A stretch of 64,000 bases of DNA, taken from NCBI GenBank assembly GCA_023391635.1, contig JAEWAQ010000052.1, positions 1 through 64,000 on the forward strand. Reading direction: 5' to 3'. Below, one piece after another: positions 1 through 9,318 of the stretch. This DNA comes from Bacillota bacterium (GTDB lineage: Bacteria; Bacillota; Bacilli; Paenibacillales; Paenibacillaceae). A model generated the notes under the pieces. It searched no databases and had not been told where the DNA came from. It worked only from the letters and a program-made list of their open reading frames with translations. The translations under genes were made by a program, and so were the position numbers. The stretch's first letter is position 1, and each line of letters opens with the position of its first letter.

Positions 1-1
1 T

Positions 2-1501
2 TCACAGTGACACTACAGAAATATTCATCAGCTCGCCGACCTTCTCGAACAGGGATGCATTGTGTCCGATCGACATCGCGCAATGATGAGTGGGCGCTTC
101 GGCAAACCACTTCGACATGTACGCGTCAGGGTGTTCGCGGAACCTGACCGGGGTTTGCGTGTTGCCGATTCGCATGATCGGGCCGTTCGTGGATTCCCCC
201 TCGCTGGCAATCAGCTTTAATTTGCCGTCCCTCGTCTGCGTCATACCCAGCGTCGTGACCGGCCCGACCTTCACCTTCGCTTCTACGGATACGCCGGTGC
301 CTTGCTTGCCGTGGTAGAGCCCCATGCCGCGGAGAATCGGCTTGCCTTCGGATATCTCAATATGGAAAGGACCGTCGTGTCCAAGCAGGATCGTCTGGTC
401 CACATAGTCCACAACGACGATTTCCGAATAGCTTCCGCCGGTACCCAGAATATCGCAAATTTTCATCGCGACGGCCGTCTTCATATCCCCTTCGCCTGAA
501 CAAGGAATGCCGCGGGCCGTCAGCAACGAGTGTCCAACGATAAACCCGCTCTGAAGCCGCTCGTATTCGCCGCCTGGCGCACCATGGTAGTAGTAGGTCA
601 GCGCATCCAGATCGAACTCCCTGACCATCCGCTCCTGAGCCGCCGCGACTTTGCATGACCACGCCAGCTGTTCATCCGTCGGTTTTTTGGCGATCGGGTC
701 CGACGGCGAATCTCCGCTGATTTGGAACATCTCGTGCACTTGTACAAGCTTCTCCTTCACTTCCGATTCCGTCACCTCTTGCAGCATGCGGTTCAAATCG
801 CACATTTCCAATATTTCCACATGCAACCCGGTTTGCGCCTGGATCATCGTAAAATCGCTATACATGTCCAGCATGCCGCTGTACGTATTCCCGAGAAATC
901 CGAACCGGCTATGGCGCAAGGTGCGCGGCACGGCGGCGGCTTTCGCCCACTCCTCGATCTCTTTCCAGGCTCGCAGCGCTTCCGGCCTCCCATAGGTCAC
1001 TTCATTCGTCAACGAAATGGAAGGCGTTTCGTCCAACCCAAGCAAGCCGTTGATGATGCGGAACGGAATGCCTGCGCGCTCGAACGCGTTCGCGAACTCC
1101 GGTACCGGACAGGCGCCGCAATGCGCGAGCCACTCGCCTGTCGTTGTCTGTTCGTAATTGATGCGGTCCGTCGGCTGCAGATTCAAGATAATGACGGGCG
1201 CAGAGCAAATCTGATGCACGGGCAATACCGTTGAACTGGTCGAATACGTCGCCGCATGACAGAATACGATATCCACGTTGTTGGCATTCAGCCATTCTCC
1301 CAGCCTGCGGCCTTCCATTTCCGTATCGACCAAGCCGAAATTGAACACATCCGCCCATTGCGAAATTCGCTTCTCGACGAACCGGTTGTACCCGGTCAAT
1401 CGTTCCTTCAGCCCCGGAAACTGGTTCCAATAAGCGCGAAGCCCGACGGAATACAAACCAACCCTTGCTTTCTTGCCGGGTTTAATCGGTTGAAGGAGCA
1501 T
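2..1501 (-). CDS. L-arabinose/L-fucose isomerase-family protein
   Basis: Probable ketol-isomerase acting on an aldose in the cytoplasm. The 499-aa product has the length and layout of the AraA/FucI family: an N-terminal Rossmann-like half, a central segment with an acidic GEGDMKTA motif like the metal-binding Glu region of AraA, a second acidic region near GPFHIEI, and a C-terminal THHC segment resembling the catalytic-His tail of AraA. Overall identity to true AraA looks low, so the substrate is not assigned. The ATG at 1501 is preceded by GAGGTGAT at 5-nt spacing, and the gene is complete, ending in TGA at 2-4. It follows a sulfatase gene on the same strand after a likely terminator and a cre-like site. 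Family is fairly sure; substrate is unknown. Confidence 0.75.
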   Translation of the reverse strand: MLLQPIKPGKKARVGLYSVGLRAYWNQFPGLKERLTGYNRFVEKRISQWADVFNFGLVDTEMEGRRLGEWLNANNVDIVFCHAATYSTSSTVLPVHQICSAPVIILNLQPTDRINYEQTTTGEWLAHCGACPVPEFANAFERAGIPFRIINGLLGLDETPSISLTNEVTYGRPEALRAWKEIEEWAKAAAVPRTLRHSRFGFLGNTYSGMLDMYSDFTMIQAQTGLHVEILEMCDLNRMLQEVTESEVKEKLVQVHEMFQISGDSPSDPIAKKPTDEQLAWSCKVAAAQERMVREFDLDALTYYYHGAPGGEYERLQSGFIVGHSLLTARGIPCSGEGDMKTAVAMKICDILGTGGSYSEIVVVDYVDQTILLGHDGPFHIEISEGKPILRGMGLYHGKQGTGVSVEAKVKVGPVTTLGMTQTRDGKLKLIASEGESTNGPIMRIGNTQTPVRFREHPDAYMSKWFAEAPTHHCAMSIGHNASLFEKVGELMNISVVSL

Positions 1502-1548
1502 GTCTCATCACCTCGTTATATTAATAAATAATAAAATCTCAACTTGAT

Positions 1549-1562
1549 TGTGAACGTTTCCA
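1549..1562 (-). promoter_or_regulatory. cre-like / LacI-family operator upstream of the isomerase gene
   Basis: On the minus strand this reads TGGAAACGTTCACA. It differs from the cre consensus TGWAANCGNTNWCA at one position and has the central CG typical of LacI/GalR-family operators. It lies 48 bp upstream of the isomerase start, where a CcpA or local LacI-type repressor could act. This is inference from the sequence only. Confidence 0.4.
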
Positions 1563-1653
1563 CTCCTAAAAGCATCAAATAATGTTGTTGTAAAATCATA
1601 GAATATTGCGTTAATACGGTATCGGCTTAAATCAACCATCAACCGGATACAAA

Positions 1654-1694
1654 GAAGCGCGTGCCGCGATCTCATGGAGTCGCGCACGCGCTTC
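1654..1694 (-). terminator. Hairpin after the sulfatase gene
   Basis: The arms GAAGCGCGTG and CACGCGCTTC are perfect inverted repeats, extended inward by a CGCGA/TCGCG pair. The hairpin sits 34 bp beyond the sulfatase stop codon on the minus strand and is followed by TTCTTTG, a weak T-rich tail. It probably separates the sulfatase transcript from the isomerase transcript. Confidence 0.55.
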
Positions 1695-1727
1695 GTTCTG
1701 CTTTCGAATCACTTCTTCGTATGCCGT

Positions 1728-3047
1728 TCAAAAACCGTAATCAACGCGTCGGTCCCGGAAGGAACGGATATCCTCGGCGTACGCCGGATCCGCCAGGAAG
1801 TTCGTCGTCTCGTCCGGATCGCGCTGCAGGTCGAACAGCACTTCCGGCATGTCCTCGCCATAGTATTGGTACTTTAGATGATCCCTCTTGATCATCAGAT
1901 TGCGGCCGCCGAATTGGGACACCGACTCGTTGCGCCAACCTTCCGTCCTGCCTTCCATAAGCGGCACGAGGCTCCGGCTGTCCAGCCCGGGAGGCGTGTC
2001 CGTGCCGGCCAACTCGCACAGCGTCGCGAACAGGTCGCACAGATTAACGTTCTCGCTTACCGTCCTCCCGCCGGAAAATCGCTTTGGATATCGGATAACG
2101 AGCGGCACCCGCACGCTTGCTTCGAAAAATTTTTGTTTCTCCCATATGCCGTGCTGGCCTAACATTTCACCGTGATCGCTTGTGTAGACAATAATCCAGT
2201 CATCCAGATTATGCCCGGCATGCCGCAATGCATCCAGCACCTGTCCGTAATGCGAGTCGATCGTCTCCACCATGCCGTAATAGGCTGCCGTCGCCCGCCG
2301 CAGCTCCCGTTCGCTCGCATCCATACCGGGACGCACCTGTCGCTGGCTCAGGAAAGGATGGTCAAATACACGTTCGTTCAAATAAGGTTGTACCCGATTC
2401 AAATAATAAGTGAACTTCTCTTCGCTCGTCAGATACGGATAATGCGGCTGCAGCAGACTTACTTTGAGCAGCAACGGATGTGTCTGCTCCCGGTCATAGT
2501 ACGGATTGCAATAATAATCTTCGATGAATTGCAGAGCTCCTTGCACGGCATACTCATCATGCGACACGCATTGTCCGCGGCCGACGCCGGCGCGGGCAAT
2601 CTCCTTTGCATCCGTCCATTTCACATCCGCCATTGACCTGCGGCTCGCCTGCGCGCGTTTGCCCAGATAGCCCGGAGCAACCTGCATATCCCCGCTGATT
2701 CTCATCGTCCAGCCCTGCATCTGATCCGTACCCATATGGTGCAGCTTCCCGCTGACTGCCGTCTCGTAACCGCTTGCCGCCAGCTGGCGGGCGAATGTCA
2801 TCGCGCTGGGCGGCAGATCGTCCCCGAATTTCTCACATCCGCACGTACGGGGCAATTGACCGGCCATCATGCATTGCCGTGCGGGAATGCAGATCGGGGA
2901 TGGCGTATACGCATTGGCAAACACGACACCGTCCTTTGCAAGACCATCCAGTATAGGCGTCCGTACAACCGGGTTTCCGGCATAGCCGGCAACATCGAAC
3001 CGATGCTCATCGCTCATGAGAAATAGTATATTCGGTCTCCCGCTCAC
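1728..3047 (-). CDS. Cys-type sulfatase (cytoplasmic)
   Basis: Type I sulfatase that would hydrolyse a sulfate ester on a sugar. The 439-aa protein has the N-terminal metal-binding NILFLMSDEHR segment, the active-site motif C53-x-P55-x-R57 whose Cys is converted to formylglycine, and the second metal site YTSDHGEMLG about two-thirds along. No signal peptide is present, so it should act inside the cell on imported sugar. The start is GTG at 3047, preceded by AGGAGG at 7-nt spacing. Its GTGA overlaps the stop codon of the upstream AraC-family regulator by 4 nt, so the two are co-transcribed and probably translationally coupled. No formylglycine-generating enzyme or anSME is encoded in this window. 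Substrate unknown. Confidence 0.88.
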   Translation of the reverse strand: MSGRPNILFLMSDEHRFDVAGYAGNPVVRTPILDGLAKDGVVFANAYTPSPICIPARQCMMAGQLPRTCGCEKFGDDLPPSAMTFARQLAASGYETAVSGKLHHMGTDQMQGWTMRISGDMQVAPGYLGKRAQASRRSMADVKWTDAKEIARAGVGRGQCVSHDEYAVQGALQFIEDYYCNPYYDREQTHPLLLKVSLLQPHYPYLTSEEKFTYYLNRVQPYLNERVFDHPFLSQRQVRPGMDASERELRRATAAYYGMVETIDSHYGQVLDALRHAGHNLDDWIIVYTSDHGEMLGQHGIWEKQKFFEASVRVPLVIRYPKRFSGGRTVSENVNLCDLFATLCELAGTDTPPGLDSRSLVPLMEGRTEGWRNESVSQFGGRNLMIKRDHLKYQYYGEDMPEVLFDLQRDPDETTNFLADPAYAEDIRSFRDRRVDYGF

Positions 3048-5386
3048 TGCCAGTCCTCCTTCCTGTTCTGATGCAGCTCCCGGTATCTGCTCGGTGTAAT
3101 CCCCTCGATTTTCTTGAAAATCCGATTGAAATACGTCCCCTGATAGCCAACCTGTTCCGCGATCTCGTTAATTTTCAACGTCGTTCCTCCCAGCAGCTCC
3201 TTCGCTCTATTCAGACGCAGCTGTGTCAAGTACTCTACGAACGTGATGCCGGTAACTTGCTTGAACGATTTGCTGAGCGTGAACACATTCATTTGATGCT
3301 TGTCCGCGCACGATTCCAGAGAGATCTCGGACGCATATTCCCGCTCCAGCGTCTCGATCACACTCGCGATCATTTGCCGATTCTGGCTGCTTTGGTCGCG
3401 GGTAAACTTCTGGATGTCGTGCATGTAAGGTTCAATCACTTGTATGCGAAACCAACGCACCATCTCGTCCGCTTCGCGAATTCCCGACAGCTGCTCAAAG
3501 GGATTGACTCCCTCGGCGTACACATAGGGGTTAATCCCCAGCTTGAGCAGCATGAACTGCAAATTCCCCAGCAGCTGCAGCAGCGCCTGCCGAACATGGT
3601 ATTCATTGCCCCCATGTTGGTTGATCACCTGAATAAACCGCTGCAGCGCTTCCGTCGAATCTTCGTTGCTGCCATACCGAACCGATTGCAGCAAGTCATT
3701 CTCCTCTGCGAACGGATACACCCAATCGGCTCCCTCCTCCCCGAACGGATACTCCCCGACGGATCGGACCTGGTTCCCTTCACTCAAATCTCCGAATTGC
3801 GTCGTCTGAACGGCCATTTCCAGGGCGGTCTGCAGCCCGTGCACTTCCGGAGTCGTACCTCCCAGGCAGATCATGACGTTCATCTTGATCAACCGATTCA
3901 AGGCGAACGTCAATTCATTCGACAGAGAATACAGCAGCTCGTTCATGGTTGTCTCATGGATGTTCGAGTCATGGATGAGCAATAAGCCGATCGTCAGGTT
4001 CTGAAAATTGATCGCCTCCACCTGCCCGAACCGCTGTTCGGCCAGTTCCTTGGCGATATTCGCTGCCGCGAAAGTGACAAGCGGCTCGTCTCCTTCCCGA
4101 AACCTTCCTGACAGCCGGGAAAAGCCAAGCAGACGGATCGCCGCGACCGTGAACGAATTCCCCTGAAGCTTCCAATCCAGCTGCTCCATTCGTCTGCGCA
4201 GCTCCGCTTCACTCATCGAATACAGATGACCCTGCGCCAGCTGCAGCAAGAAGCCTTCACGCATGCCGGGCATATGTCGTTTTAAACGCTGACGCAGCCG
4301 TTCGCTTTCTCCAGCCAGACGATTCCATTTCCTGACGATGAACTCGACTTCGTTCCGTTCTTCTTCCTCCCCGACCGGATCCCCTTTGGCCAACAAGGAC
4401 ACCAACTGGCGAATTGGCTGGTACACGCGCTGCGAGACAAACCATGACAGCAGCACCGCCGACAGCAAGCCGAGCAGGACGACCGACAGGATAATCCGGG
4501 ATATGCGACGCACGGGCTCGGTCAATTCGTTCATCGATGACGCCGAGGCAAAAATCCAATCCGCCCCGACCCGCTTCTGTGTCTCATACGACACGGAATA
4601 CGATTTTGATCCCATACGATAGACGAATGAATCGGCTTCTTTTTCCGCCCTGTTCTTTTCCACGATTGTTTGCAAGGTGTGCTGCAGCTCCGACGCTTCG
4701 CCGTTCAAGCCGAGCAACTCTCCTTCTGGCGTCATCAGGAAAGAAACGCCGACTTTCGCGTCGGGCGTCAGACGATTGACCAATGAGCGGATCTTGCCCT
4801 CGTCAAGCAAGACGAGCATCAACCCGGCCGGATCGGTGCTGGCGATCGGCAGCTTGTGCACGAGTGCAATTCGATTCTCGCCGTCTGCACCGGCAAAATG
4901 AGGCAACTTCGCCAGCCAATACATCTGGCGAGGATTGTCCGACAGCTTCCGATAAGCTTCCTTTAATCCGTCATCGTCCACCGCAATGACGCCTTGCGTA
5001 TCGGAAATGACCCACCCGGGGTCATTCAGAAACAAAAATGCGTCATAAATATAAGGGCTGGAGTCTTTCAAAATAAACAAAAGGTTATAAATATCTTTAA
5101 TATGAAACGGATCGTAGCTCTTGCCGATGTCTCGAAGCTTGTTGTCGAAAGCCGGATTAAGCACTCCGCGCGTCGTGCTGATCTCGATAGGGGAGAACAC
5201 ATCATGGATGCTCTCGGCCACCTGACCGAATTGTTCCTCGTAATGCGTATTCATCACTCGCTCCACCGATGCCGTGCCGAAGATATAGATCCCCGCACCG
5301 ATCAGAATGGCGGGCAAACACGCCAGCAACAAGACGAGTACGAAATTGCGCACATACCATTCGCCAGGCTTTCGGCCCGATACCAT
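3044..5386 (-). CDS. Membrane-bound AraC-family regulator (two-TM sensor plus HTH)
   Basis: One-component regulator that probably senses an extracellular ligand and binds DNA from the membrane. The product has one TM helix near residues 14-33, an extracytoplasmic sensor region of about 250 residues, a second TM helix near 295-315, a HAMP-like segment, a long middle region and a C-terminal AraC double helix-turn-helix over the last 100 residues (SLESCADKH to GYQGTYFNRIFKK). The open frame extends to GTG at 5395, but GGGGGAG lies 8 nt before the ATG at 5386 and directly abuts the GTG, so the ATG (780 aa) is preferred. It lies between a sugar ABC transporter operon and a sulfatase, as such regulators usually do, and likely controls both. 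Confidence 0.85.
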   Translation of the reverse strand: MVSGRKPGEWYVRNFVLVLLLACLPAILIGAGIYIFGTASVERVMNTHYEEQFGQVAESIHDVFSPIEISTTRGVLNPAFDNKLRDIGKSYDPFHIKDIYNLLFILKDSSPYIYDAFLFLNDPGWVISDTQGVIAVDDDGLKEAYRKLSDNPRQMYWLAKLPHFAGADGENRIALVHKLPIASTDPAGLMLVLLDEGKIRSLVNRLTPDAKVGVSFLMTPEGELLGLNGEASELQHTLQTIVEKNRAEKEADSFVYRMGSKSYSVSYETQKRVGADWIFASASSMNELTEPVRRISRIILSVVLLGLLSAVLLSWFVSQRVYQPIRQLVSLLAKGDPVGEEEERNEVEFIVRKWNRLAGESERLRQRLKRHMPGMREGFLLQLAQGHLYSMSEAELRRRMEQLDWKLQGNSFTVAAIRLLGFSRLSGRFREGDEPLVTFAAANIAKELAEQRFGQVEAINFQNLTIGLLLIHDSNIHETTMNELLYSLSNELTFALNRLIKMNVMICLGGTTPEVHGLQTALEMAVQTTQFGDLSEGNQVRSVGEYPFGEEGADWVYPFAEENDLLQSVRYGSNEDSTEALQRFIQVINQHGGNEYHVRQALLQLLGNLQFMLLKLGINPYVYAEGVNPFEQLSGIREADEMVRWFRIQVIEPYMHDIQKFTRDQSSQNRQMIASVIETLEREYASEISLESCADKHQMNVFTLSKSFKQVTGITFVEYLTQLRLNRAKELLGGTTLKINEIAEQVGYQGTYFNRIFKKIEGITPSRYRELHQNRKEDWQ

Positions 5387-5466
5387 AGACACCACTCCCC
5401 CACTTTACCGGCTTGCGGGAAAACGAAATCCGCACAAGCGCCGGCCGGCCGATGCAAATAAAGGAG

Positions 5467-5487
5467 GCCTGTGCTGTCGGCACAGGC
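5467..5487 (-). terminator. Terminator after the binding-protein gene
   Basis: The stem GCCTGTGC / GCACAGGC with a 5-nt loop lies 20 bp past the binding-protein stop codon. On the minus strand it is followed by CTCCTTTATTTG. It separates the ABC operon from the AraC-family gene. Confidence 0.6.
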
Positions 5488-5506
5488 TATCCCTTTCTCC
5501 GTCAAA

Positions 5507-7036
5507 TTATTTCGCTTTGAGCGCCGCATCCATTTCGTCGATCATTTTCATGAACTGGGCGTCCTTCTTGAGCGAATCCACATACTTGTCCCAAGCTTCG
5601 ATCGGCTCGTTGCCCAGTATGATTTTCACCTTCAGATCCGTCATTTTCTTCTCATATTCTTTGCCGTATTTGTCGAATGTGTCAGAAGACAGGCCGTAGG
5701 CTTCATTCTTGATCGCCACCGCCGCTCGTTCGTCGATCACTCTCTGATTCCGCTTGTAGAAGTCAAGCGGAATGCCGACTTGAACCGCCCGCTCGTACTT
5801 GTCCAGGTTGGCGATAATCTGCGGCATGCCGCTCCGCGCCAAAATATTCTTGCCTTCCTCCGTGGCGGTGAGCAGGTCTTCCTCCGCAGTATAATGCGTG
5901 GTCTCCAAACCGAAGTTGGCCAGTACCCACCCTTCCTGGGAAGCACCGTAATCCATGAACGAGAGAATGCTTTTCACCTTGTCCTCTTTGACCGATTTCG
6001 GAATGACGAACATGCCATAGTTGCCAGCTTCCTCCGGCGCATACTTGCCCAGCGGTCCGGACAGATAAGGCACTGCCAGCAGATCCGCCTCCGGATTCGC
6101 TTTGCGCATCTCGCCGGTCAGCAGCCACGACGGCTTGACCGCGTCAATCCAGCCGCCGGCCTTGTTCGCTTTGACAAGGTCGCGTAATTGCGTTGCCTTC
6201 AAGGTAGCGAAGTCTGCCGAGATAACGCCGTCCTTGTATGCGTTAACCAGCCATTGCAACGCAAGCTTTGTTTCAGGCTCCAGGGCAGTATGGGTCAACT
6301 TGCCGTCTTTGAGCTTCCATGAACCGAATGAGTGGTTAAACACATTTTCCACAAACTCTAAGTTCCCCAAATTATCGGCGCCCGCATTAATAGCCAGGCC
6401 TACGGTGTCCTTCTTGCCATTGCCGTCCGGGTCCTGATCGGTAAATGCCTTGAGCACCGTGTACAGTTCATCCATCGTTTCCGGAAATTTCAGACCGAGC
6501 GCTTCGATCCAATCGTTGCGCAGGAGCGGCATGCTGCCTCCGCCTACGACGGGACGAACGCGCGGGATACCATAATTTTTCCCTTCCATTTTTAAGTTAT
6601 CCCAGGATGCCTTGGGGAAACCTTCACTTAAATTCTTATACTGCGGCAGAAACGGTGTCAAGTCCCAGAATGCTCCCTGCTTCGCCATCATTTTCACTTG
6701 CGGATCGAACGGATTCAGGACGAGCAGCATGTCCGGAATATCTCCGGAAGCTAATGTAACGCTGGATTTTTCCGTATAGTTGTTCGGCGAAACCCAAGTG
6801 ATCTCCAAATTCGTATTCGTCCGCTTCTCGATTTCTTTCTTGATCGGATCGTTATCGTCCGGCGGCTCCGGCGTAAAAAAAGTCGACATGATCGAGATCT
6901 TTGTCGGCGCGGCTGATTTGCCGCCCGTACCGGCGCCTTCGGAAGCTTTGCCGCCTCCGCAAGCGGACAGGACGACCATACATACAAGCACTGCTGCGAT
7001 CACCATCGACAACCTAGGCGCGTAGTTCCGTTTCAT
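5507..7036 (-). CDS. Extracellular sugar-binding lipoprotein of an ABC transporter (LplA/YtcQ type)
   Basis: Solute-binding lipoprotein that captures an oligosaccharide for the two permeases encoded just upstream. The 509-aa protein starts with a lipoprotein signal peptide (KR near the N-terminus, hydrophobic core, lipobox LSAC with the Cys at about residue 26), then a Gly/Lys/Ser-rich linker and a family 1-type binding fold typical of the roughly 500-residue Paenibacillus LplA group. GGGAGG lies 10 nt before the ATG. It is the third gene of a permease-permease-binding protein operon; no ATPase is present, as is normal for this group, which shares a distant MsmX-type ATPase. The ligand is probably a sulfated or otherwise decorated oligosaccharide, judging from the nearby sulfatase. 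Confidence 0.88.
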   Translation of the reverse strand: MKRNYAPRLSMVIAAVLVCMVVLSACGGGKASEGAGTGGKSAAPTKISIMSTFFTPEPPDDNDPIKKEIEKRTNTNLEITWVSPNNYTEKSSVTLASGDIPDMLLVLNPFDPQVKMMAKQGAFWDLTPFLPQYKNLSEGFPKASWDNLKMEGKNYGIPRVRPVVGGGSMPLLRNDWIEALGLKFPETMDELYTVLKAFTDQDPDGNGKKDTVGLAINAGADNLGNLEFVENVFNHSFGSWKLKDGKLTHTALEPETKLALQWLVNAYKDGVISADFATLKATQLRDLVKANKAGGWIDAVKPSWLLTGEMRKANPEADLLAVPYLSGPLGKYAPEEAGNYGMFVIPKSVKEDKVKSILSFMDYGASQEGWVLANFGLETTHYTAEEDLLTATEEGKNILARSGMPQIIANLDKYERAVQVGIPLDFYKRNQRVIDERAAVAIKNEAYGLSSDTFDKYGKEYEKKMTDLKVKIILGNEPIEAWDKYVDSLKKDAQFMKMIDEMDAALKAK

Positions 7037-7109
7037 CTGTACATTTCCTCCCTAATGAGATCGATAAATGCTATATGATGAATCCCTGCAACCGTAATTG
7101 GAGGGGCGT

Positions 7110-7988
7110 TCATCCCTTGACGGAACCGACCATGGCGCCTTTAGCAAAGTGCTTCTGCAAGAATGGATACACAAGCAGGATCGGTATCGTAGCGATAACA
7201 ACAGCGGCCATCTTGATCGTTTCACCGGGAAGCATCTGTTCAGCCGCAAGTTCGGCCGCGCCCGCGCCGCCCATCGCCGTGGATGCATCGATCAACATAT
7301 TGCGCAGGACGATCTGCAGCGGCCACAGGTTATGATCGTTGATATATAAGATGGCATTAAAGAACGTGTTCCAATAACCGACGGCATAGAACAAACCGAA
7401 CGCGGCCATCGCCGGCAGCGACAACGGCAGGATTACCCGGAACCAGGCCGTGATATCGTTGCAGCCATCAATGGCAGCGGCTTCCTCCAGGCTGTCCGGA
7501 ATGCTGTCGAAAAAGCCTTTCATGAGAATGACGTACCAACCGCTGCTTAACACCGGGACGATGAGAGACCAGATGCTGTTGATCAAGCCGGCCTCGCGTA
7601 CGACAAGGTAGTTCGGAATGATGCCGGGTTGAAACAACGTAGTCAGCAAAATCAGGAGCAGAATCACGCGGCGAGCGCGGAATTTTTTGCGGGACAGCGT
7701 ATAGGCGATGCCTGAAGTAACTAACAGGCTGAGCAACGTGCCGACGATGGCGAGAAACGAGCTGATGCCGGTCGCCTTCAGAAAAGTCGTCGTAGACATC
7801 AAGTATCGATACGAGACGAGCGACCATTTTTCCGGGAACAGCACGTAGCTTTTCTTCAGAAATTCCGACGGATCCGTGAATGAGACAACGACGACATAGT
7901 AAAGCGGGAACATCGCGATCAGACAGATGATGATCAATATCGCAGCGTTCGTGATGGAGAATATCCGGTCTCCCCAAGTAGGCTTCAT
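7110..7988 (-). CDS. Carbohydrate ABC transporter permease (YtcP/AraQ type)
   Basis: Inner-membrane permease of a CUT1 sugar transporter. The 292-aa product has six predicted TM helices starting with TNAAILIIICLIAMFPLYYVVV, and the EAA loop (EEAAAIDGCNDITAWFRVILPLSLPAM) that contacts the ATPase. The open frame extends further upstream, but the family begins at MKPTWGDRI, and GGGAGG lies 7 nt before that ATG at 7988. It follows the LplB-like permease by 13 bp and precedes the binding-protein gene, so it is the middle gene of the operon. Confidence 0.9.
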   Translation of the reverse strand: MKPTWGDRIFSITNAAILIIICLIAMFPLYYVVVVSFTDPSEFLKKSYVLFPEKWSLVSYRYLMSTTTFLKATGISSFLAIVGTLLSLLVTSGIAYTLSRKKFRARRVILLLILLTTLFQPGIIPNYLVVREAGLINSIWSLIVPVLSSGWYVILMKGFFDSIPDSLEEAAAIDGCNDITAWFRVILPLSLPAMAAFGLFYAVGYWNTFFNAILYINDHNLWPLQIVLRNMLIDASTAMGGAGAAELAAEQMLPGETIKMAAVVIATIPILLVYPFLQKHFAKGAMVGSVKG

Positions 7989-8001
7989 TTTTGTCCCTCC
8001 C

Positions 8002-8859
8002 TTAGTAGACGCCGTCTTCGCCAAGTTTTTTGGACAGCTTGTTCGCCCCGATGACGAGCAGCAGTCCAACGACCGACTTGAACAGTCCGACAGCCGTTGT
8101 ATAGCTGAACTGGCCTTGCAATACGCCGACCCGGTATACGTACGTATCGAACACATCCGCAACCTCGGATACGGCGCCGTTCATCATCAGGAACACTTGT
8201 TCAAATCCAACATCCATCATATGGCCGATTCTTAGTATGAGCAGAATCACAATGACGTTGCGGATGGCGGGCAAAGTCACGTGCCACATCTGTCGGAATC
8301 GTCCGGCCCCGTCCATGCGCGCAGCTTCGTGCAACTGCGGATCGACGCCGGCCATCGCCGCCAAAAATAAGATCGTGCCCCACCCGGCTTCCTTCCAGAT
8401 CGACTGCAGCGTCAACAGAATCCAGAACAGATTGGGATTCGTCAGAAAATTGATTTTGTCGACGCCGCCTGCCTCAAGCAGTTTATTGATGATGCCTTCA
8501 GAATGAGAGAGGAGGAGGAACGTAATGCCGACGACGATCACCCAAGACAGGAAATGCGGCAAGTAGACGATCGATTGCAAAGTCCGCTTGAACAGATCGC
8601 TCCTTAATTCGTTCAGCATAAGCGACATCAGAATCGGCAGCGGAAAAAAGAAGAATAAATTGAGCAAATTGATCATCATCGTGTTACGGAACAAGATCAG
8701 GAAATCGGGGTTGGAGAAAAAACGATGAAAATGCTCCAGCCCAACCCACTCGCTGCCGAATAAGCCGGTGTATGGGGAATAGTTCTGAAACGATATGATA
8801 ACCCCCCACATCGGCACATACTTAAAGAGGAGAAAAAATAGCAATGCCGGAAGCGCCAA
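8002..8859 (-). CDS. Carbohydrate ABC transporter permease (LplB type), start uncertain
   Basis: First permease of the transporter. It has the LplB signature ALPALLFFLLFKYVPMWGVIISFQNYSP at its start, six TM helices and an EAA loop (HEAARMDGAGRFRQMWHVTLPAI). The coordinates given start at a TTG (8859) that has no good ribosome-binding site. LplB relatives carry about 13 more residues before this point. The sequence continues in frame for those residues up to CTG (8896-8898) and ATT (8899-8901), just after AAAGGCGGGG, with no ATG, GTG or TTG available. The true start is therefore probably a non-standard codon near 8898-8901. It leads the operon with the YtcP-like permease and the binding protein. 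Confidence 0.85.
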   Translation of the reverse strand: MALPALLFFLLFKYVPMWGVIISFQNYSPYTGLFGSEWVGLEHFHRFFSNPDFLILFRNTMMINLLNLFFFFPLPILMSLMLNELRSDLFKRTLQSIVYLPHFLSWVIVVGITFLLLSHSEGIINKLLEAGGVDKINFLTNPNLFWILLTLQSIWKEAGWGTILFLAAMAGVDPQLHEAARMDGAGRFRQMWHVTLPAIRNVIVILLILRIGHMMDVGFEQVFLMMNGAVSEVADVFDTYVYRVGVLQGQFSYTTAVGLFKSVVGLLLVIGANKLSKKLGEDGVY

Positions 8860-8913
8860 CAGCCATAGATAGACATCTTTGCGAATGCTACGTATCAGAA
8901 TGTACCCCGCCTT

Positions 8914-8925
8914 TCGAACGTTCGA
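8914..8925. promoter_or_regulatory. 12-bp perfect palindrome in the leader of the permease operon
   Basis: TCGAACGTTCGA is a perfect palindrome with a central CG, 13 bp upstream of the probable start of the first permease. Its position between promoter and ribosome-binding site would suit a repressor operator. The regulator is not identified. Confidence 0.35.
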
Positions 8926-9136
8926 TAGCTTAACCGCCTTATGGATTCGAATATAGACGACAAGTTATCTCCCGGCTATAACACTTTTTTGGCGACGCAA
9001 TAAAGCGGCAGCGGCAGGGTTGAACCCGTGCGATTAGACTTTCTTGGCGGACTGCACTTCTTTGGCGGGTTGTGGCGGCGTTGTTGTATGGCTCCCCGTT
9101 TCAAAGACACGAATTTGGCTTAATAAACAGTCTTAA

Positions 9137-9159
9137 GGCCCCGATTCATCATCGAGGCC
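9137..9159. terminator. Hairpin in the 8.9-9.3 kb gap
   Basis: The arms GGCCCCGAT and ATCGAGGCC pair with one mismatch around a TCATC loop. There is no strong T-run on either strand. The 8902-9318 gap otherwise holds only the ORF remnant at 9181-9300 and no intact gene that I can see. Confidence 0.3.
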
Positions 9160-9180
9160 CTTCTGTGTACTTACTTAGAT

Positions 9181-9300
9181 GATTTTACGCATTCGAAAAC
9201 TTCTTCATCAATTGCTCCAACTCATCCTCCAACTTCAAGACTCGCATGCTGACCCTGCCTTTTCGTTTTCCGCTGAAATTATACAACCCCAGTATGGCAA
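9181..9300 (-). pseudogene. Orphan 3' end of an unrecognised reading frame
   Basis: On the minus strand an open frame closed upstream by TAG ends in a basic then coiled, charged tail (GLYNFSGKRKGR ... LEDELEQLMKKFS) and stops with TAA. It has no ribosome-binding site and its only internal ATG leaves about 20 residues. It looks like the C-terminal remnant of a larger protein, possibly a decayed mobile-element or repeat-family gene. I cannot name the parent. Confidence 0.25.
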
Positions 9301-9318
9301 TTTGCTAATTCCGCGCTG

